Positions 60,489 through 64,000 of a stretch of 64,000 nucleotides of DNA are shown here, in pieces (within the stretch, counting starts at the first letter, position 1; each line of letters starts with the position of its first letter). The stretch lies in NCBI GenBank assembly GCA_964343305.1, contig CAYFJO010000006.1, positions 1-64,000 of the forward strand, written 5' to 3'. The stretch is from CAYFJO01 sp964343305 (GTDB taxonomy: Bacteria; Planctomycetota; Planctomycetia; Pirellulales; Pirellulaceae). The notes beneath the pieces were generated by a model that had not been told where the DNA came from, searched no databases, and saw only the letters and a list, made by a program, of their open reading frames with translations. Both the position numbers and the translations under genes were made by a program.

Positions 60489-62387
60489 ATGTGCGTTTGG
60501 ATACCTAAATGCTCCGAAGCCTCGCAGCGTCTAGTTTCTGCAATCGCAGCAATCTTCTTGTTTTCACCCTGTTTCGCCGCCGAACGATTTCAGCTCGCGG
60601 TGCCAGGCAACTCAGCGGTGAAATCCACAGCCATCGTTGATTCGGACAAATTGGTCATTGTCGACGGCGCGGGAAATCGCTTTGAGTACCTGCGGCAAAC
60701 TCGTCTGGACAGTCCAAACAGCGAATTCTTTGGTTTTTATTGTGAAGCAGCGCGGCAGTATTTGCGGTGGCCCAAGAGTGGAACCGGCGCCATGTATATA
60801 GGAACCGCTGAAGGCCGCTCGGTCAGTTGGAAAAAAAGCCGGATGCAGCTTCATCGATCGGGCACCAAGCCAAGCGCCGCTGGACCAACGGGCCGGGCGA
60901 TCACCAGTGTTGGGCCGATGCATGTCGATGCCATCGCCGAACACGCTGGACGTGTCACGGTTGCTCACATTGACGACCGTGGTCAAATTCAGTTTTTCCG
61001 CGGTAAAGCCGGTCGTTGGGAACCACACAAACCAGTGCTGGCCGAGGCCTTGGTTGCTGGCGCTCCGATCAAGCTTGGCGCCGATCGGCTCAGCGATTTG
61101 CCGTTGGTTTACACGGTCAATGATCGTGGTGAGTTGATCGAAGTACGAGACGGTGCACGCGTGCGAGTGATCGTTGACAAGAGCACGGCCACGTTCGCAC
61201 CACAATCGTATTTGGCGCTGACAACACGCGGCGGCGAATCGTTCATTGTCATCACCGATCGACGCGGTCGGATTTGGGAGGTCGACATCCAGCGAGGCCG
61301 GCACCAATTGATCGAACGACGCGAAGGATTGTTTTCAGCGGGCATTCCAATTGCTTACGTGAAGGATAAATCGGACCAGTTATACCTGGTTGATCGAGCC
61401 GGGTCGTTGGGTCGCTACGAATTGCGCGGTGGAATATGGTCGGCTCCCACCGCGATCGCCGCGGGCTTCTCGCCGGGAAGCCATTTGTCTGCTCGCTCGT
61501 TCGGCGCGCCAACTTCCGTGGTTCACGTGGCGGCGATCGATGCTACCGGAAACTTGCGTTTGCTGCGCCGTGATGGACGCCGATGGTCAGACGAACGTGT
61601 TGGCAGATCCTTGTTGCCGCCCGGGACGCCCGTGTCGCTTAGCGGCGTTGGGGACACGCTCAGCATCACCGGCATCCAATCCAACGGCGGTTGGAGAGAG
61701 TGGTTTCGAAAAGTGGGTGGCCATTGGGAGCATCGCGACATCGCTCGCGGCTTTCCAACCGGCGCACCCGTCCGCTTGCAACCGGACGGTCCTTACGGAT
61801 TCGCCGTCGATCGAACCGGGCGTTTGATCGCGGGGCAACTCGTCGGTGAAAACTGGCATTGTGCCGTCTGTTCGCCGCTGTTCGATCTTGCTCCACGGCT
61901 CGTTCGCCGCGCGATCACGCCGAACGAACCGCTTCAGTCGGTCAACGTTCTGTTGAGCAACCAGCACAAAGAGAACCTTGTTGTGCGTTTGGTCGATGCC
62001 CGAACGCCGGATCAGCCGATCGAAATCAAACTCGCTCCAGGCAAATCCAAATCGCAACGCATCGACCGCGACAGCGGCGCGACATTGGAAGAAGTGTACC
62101 TCGTCCCCTCGCCTCGCGGTGGACTGGTCGAAGAAGTGCATCGCCACCGCTTACCGCCGCAACGATTCTACGATGTCGTAGTCTATGCGGATCGGGTGAC
62201 GAGCGTGTTTTTCGACCGCACCAAAAACAAGACCGACATTCCCGACGAGCAATCCAAGTCGTTGGTCAGCATCGGCGTCTTTCCGATTCCCGCTGGCGAC
62301 CGTCTCCAGGATGGCGACGAAATTGACGTCTATCAGCAAGCGTCGCGATGGAAGAATCCAGGTGCAGTTCGATTGTTCGATCGCTGA
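60489..62387 (+). CDS. Large secreted beta-rich (propeller-like) protein of unknown function
   Basis: This 632-residue protein has a signal peptide (about residues 14-30, SAIAAIFLFSPCFAA) and a body of imperfect repeats about 45 residues long, each ending in a strand such as VTVAHIDDRGQIQFFR, PLVYTVNDRGELIEVRD, SFIVITDRRGRIWEVD or QLYLVDRAGSLGRYE. This suggests a beta-propeller. The C-terminal third (about 480-632) is of a different type and includes LVRLVDARTPDQPIEIKLAPGKS. No catalytic motif is visible. GGGAG precedes the ATG by 7 bp. Confidence 0.75.
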   Translation: MCVWIPKCSEASQRLVSAIAAIFLFSPCFAAERFQLAVPGNSAVKSTAIVDSDKLVIVDGAGNRFEYLRQTRLDSPNSEFFGFYCEAARQYLRWPKSGTGAMYIGTAEGRSVSWKKSRMQLHRSGTKPSAAGPTGRAITSVGPMHVDAIAEHAGRVTVAHIDDRGQIQFFRGKAGRWEPHKPVLAEALVAGAPIKLGADRLSDLPLVYTVNDRGELIEVRDGARVRVIVDKSTATFAPQSYLALTTRGGESFIVITDRRGRIWEVDIQRGRHQLIERREGLFSAGIPIAYVKDKSDQLYLVDRAGSLGRYELRGGIWSAPTAIAAGFSPGSHLSARSFGAPTSVVHVAAIDATGNLRLLRRDGRRWSDERVGRSLLPPGTPVSLSGVGDTLSITGIQSNGGWREWFRKVGGHWEHRDIARGFPTGAPVRLQPDGPYGFAVDRTGRLIAGQLVGENWHCAVCSPLFDLAPRLVRRAITPNEPLQSVNVLLSNQHKENLVVRLVDARTPDQPIEIKLAPGKSKSQRIDRDSGATLEEVYLVPSPRGGLVEEVHRHRLPPQRFYDVVVYADRVTSVFFDRTKNKTDIPDEQSKSLVSIGVFPIPAGDRLQDGDEIDVYQQASRWKNPGAVRLFDR

Positions 62388-62587
62388 TCTTTGGGAAGTA
62401 GCGGATCGTCAAAACGCCCCGAACGCTATGAGCGTCCAGATCGCAGACGTTCAAGTTGTTTTTGCGTGGCTCCTGAGCGGCTTGCGTACAGCGGGAATGA
62501 TCGCCACAATGTGGTCTGCCGTGGAGTGGTCTCCATCTCGAATTAAGAGATGATTATCCGATTTTATTAATGTCTGAGGAGTGAATC

Positions 62588-63589
62588 ATGGGTCGACTTG
62601 TCACACTGTTCACAGGCCAATGGGCCGATTTGCCGTGTACGGAAATGGCGCGAAAAACGAAAGAGTTTGGATACGACGGCATCGAGCTAGCTTGCTGGGG
62701 TGACCATTTTGAAGTCGACAAGGCGCTTGCGGACGACGGCTACTGTGCGGCCAAACGAGAACTGTTGGAGCAACACGGCTTGCAATGCGAAGCGATCAGT
62801 GCCCACCTGGTTGGCCAGGCCGTGTGCGACAACATCGACGAACGCCACAAGGCCATCATTCCCGATTACGTGTGGGGCGACGGCGATCCGGCCGGCGTCA
62901 ACCAGCGTGCCATCGAAGAAATGAAAAACACCGCCCGTGCCGCGCAAAAGTTTGGCATCGGCGTGGTGAACGGATTCACCGGATCAAGCATCTGGCATTT
63001 GATTTACGATTTCCCACCGACACCTGGCCACATGATCGACGACGGGTTCAAGTTGTTCGCCGAACGCTGGAATCCGATCCTGGACGTATTCGGCGAATGT
63101 GGCGTCCGCTTTGCATTGGAAGTGCATCCGACGGAAATCGCGTTCGACATTTATACCGCCCAACGTGCACTCGAAGAAATCGACAATCGCCCAGAGTTCG
63201 GATTCAACTTCGATCCCAGCCACCTGCATTGGCAAGGCGTCTGTCCGGTCGAGTTCATCCGCGCGTTCCCCGACCGCATTTATCACGTCCACATCAAAGA
63301 TGCAATCGTGACACTCGATGGCCGCAGCGGCATCAACGCCAGCCATCTGAAATTCGGCGATCCACGGCGCGGTTGGGATTTTCGCAGCCCGGGCCGAGGC
63401 GGCGTGAATTTCGAAGAAATCATTCGAGCCTTGAACGACATCAACTACCAAGGCCCGCTGTCGGTCGAATGGGAAGACTGCGGGATGGAGCGAGAATTTG
63501 GCGCGACCGAAGCATCCAACTTCGTGCGTCAAAAAGATTTCGCCCCCAGCGGAATCGCATTCGACGCTGCGTTCGAAGAAGGAAACTAG
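62588..63589 (+). CDS. Sugar phosphate isomerase/epimerase-family TIM-barrel protein
   Basis: This 333-residue protein belongs to the AP endonuclease 2-like xylose isomerase family: KTKEFGYDGIELACWG, VVNGFTGSSIWHL, the metal-binding FALEVHPTEIAFD, FNFDPSHLHWQGV, YHVHIKDAIVTL, and PLSVEWEDCGMEREFG. Glu, Asp and His ligands of the family are all present. These planctomycete enzymes isomerise or epimerise sugars or cyclitols; the substrate is not fixed by sequence. GGAG lies 6 bp before the ATG. Confidence 0.9.
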   Translation: MGRLVTLFTGQWADLPCTEMARKTKEFGYDGIELACWGDHFEVDKALADDGYCAAKRELLEQHGLQCEAISAHLVGQAVCDNIDERHKAIIPDYVWGDGDPAGVNQRAIEEMKNTARAAQKFGIGVVNGFTGSSIWHLIYDFPPTPGHMIDDGFKLFAERWNPILDVFGECGVRFALEVHPTEIAFDIYTAQRALEEIDNRPEFGFNFDPSHLHWQGVCPVEFIRAFPDRIYHVHIKDAIVTLDGRSGINASHLKFGDPRRGWDFRSPGRGGVNFEEIIRALNDINYQGPLSVEWEDCGMEREFGATEASNFVRQKDFAPSGIAFDAAFEEGN

Positions 63590-63595
63590 ACATCT

Positions 63596-63623
63596 CGTAG
63601 TGGAAGTCGCCAAGACTTCCGAC
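63596..63623. repeat. Half-copy of the CGTAGC...GCTACG element, copy 2
   Basis: CGTAGTGGAAGTCGCCAAGA and the following CTTCCGAC match the reverse complement of the right half of the palindrome at 3419-3471, with one difference in the first 20 bases. Confidence 0.65.
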
Positions 63624-63644
63624 AAGACAGAGCAGGCGAAACGC

Positions 63645-63678
63645 AAACTTCCGAAGTTTTCTTAAACTTCGGAAGTTT
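63645..63678. repeat. Palindrome, CTTCCGAAG family
   Basis: A 15-bp perfect inverted repeat, AAACTTCCGAAGTTT ... AAACTTCGGAAGTTT, with a 4-nt loop. It is the longest stem of this family in the window and is followed on the plus strand by a T-run, so it may also terminate the isomerase transcript. Confidence 0.8.
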
Positions 63679-63704
63679 TTTTCATTTGATCGAGAGACAC
63701 GCCA

Positions 63705-64000
63705 GTGACGCCCGAAGGCTTTGAAATCCTGTACGAAGACAACTCGTTTCTCATCGTCAACAAGCCCGGCGGAGTCCTAACCCAAGCGCCGCCTGGCATA
63801 GACAGCATGGAGGTGCGGATCAAGCGTTTTCTCAAATCCCGCGATGAAAAACCCGGCAACGTCTACCTCGCCGTTCCACATCGACTGGATCGCCCGGTCT
63901 CCGGCGCCATGGTCTTCGCCAAGAACGTCCGTGCCGCCCGTCGCATCGCCGAACAATTCGAAGATCGCCTGGTGAAAAAAACATATTGGGCAATCGTATC
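63705..64000 (+). CDS. RluA-family pseudouridine synthase (partial, runs off the window)
   Basis: The open frame from GTG 63705 to the window edge encodes GFEILYEDNSFLIVNKPGG, then VPHRLDRPVSGAMVFAKN. HRLDRPVSG is the RluA-type catalytic motif (Asp in the HRLD box). These enzymes convert uridine to pseudouridine in rRNA or tRNA. The C-terminus lies beyond the window. The GTG start has no strong ribosome site, so an earlier start is possible. Confidence 0.88.
   Translation, partial: MTPEGFEILYEDNSFLIVNKPGGVLTQAPPGIDSMEVRIKRFLKSRDEKPGNVYLAVPHRLDRPVSGAMVFAKNVRAARRIAEQFEDRLVKKTYWAIV

Overview
The window comes from a planctomycete, most likely of the Pirellulales type. The clues are a DUF1598 protein, a TIGR03067 small secreted protein, a sulfatase, a subtilase with the planctomycete 'LEPR-XLL'-like N-terminus, an operon of a Gfo/Idh oxidoreductase with a PQQ-type beta-propeller protein, Cys-rich GCEPxC repeat proteins, many secreted proteins of unknown function, and many intergenic palindromes. 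It is chromosomal: replication, partition, sigma factor and methyl-cycle genes are present.

Layout. 0-5.4 kb (minus strand) is a macromolecular-synthesis cluster: dnaG primase, the principal sigma factor rpoD, a coiled-coil zinc-ribbon protein and an Rpn-type nuclease that looks frameshifted. A tRNA-Ser(CGA) follows. 6-24 kb mixes accessory and envelope genes: a sulfatase, an esterase, two tandem TatA-like genes, coproheme decarboxylase (hemQ/chdC), a membrane P-loop ATPase, a C-terminal CxxCH protein divergent from apbE, the DUF1598 protein and the Cys-rich repeat protein. 24-32 kb has a LarA-fold protein paired with a YgfZ/GcvT-like protein, an HD-GYP protein, an M50 protease, a NUDIX hydrolase, an RmlD-like reductase and a MaoC-like hydratase. 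32.4-34.6 kb is tRNA-Pro(TGG) plus a complete parABS locus with three parS sites. 34.6-38.2 kb has a DUF1015 protein, ahcY and trpF.

38.4-46 kb looks like an exopolysaccharide locus: a chain-length-regulator-like membrane protein, an ExeA-type ATPase, a BY-kinase-like protein that has lost its P-loop, a nucleotide-sugar epimerase, an MFS transporter and a polyprenol-phosphate-mannose-synthase-like glycosyltransferase. 46-53.7 kb holds acetyl-CoA synthetase, a TIGR03067 protein, a tandem PilZ protein and a large subtilase. 53.9-57.7 kb is a three-gene minus-strand operon (STN-like, PQQ propeller, Gfo/Idh). 58-64 kb has a TPR protein, a thioredoxin-like lipoprotein, a membrane protein, a large secreted beta-rich protein, a TIM-barrel sugar isomerase and the start of an RluA-type pseudouridine synthase.

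The two most notable observations are these. (1) The thioredoxin-like gene at 58707-59354 has an in-frame UGA exactly at the first Cys of the CxxC motif (U-P-E-C), followed by a hairpin that fits a bacterial SECIS, so it is a strong selenoprotein candidate. (2) The intergenic spaces carry at least six families of palindromic or MITE-like repeats, several of them in two or more copies within this one window.
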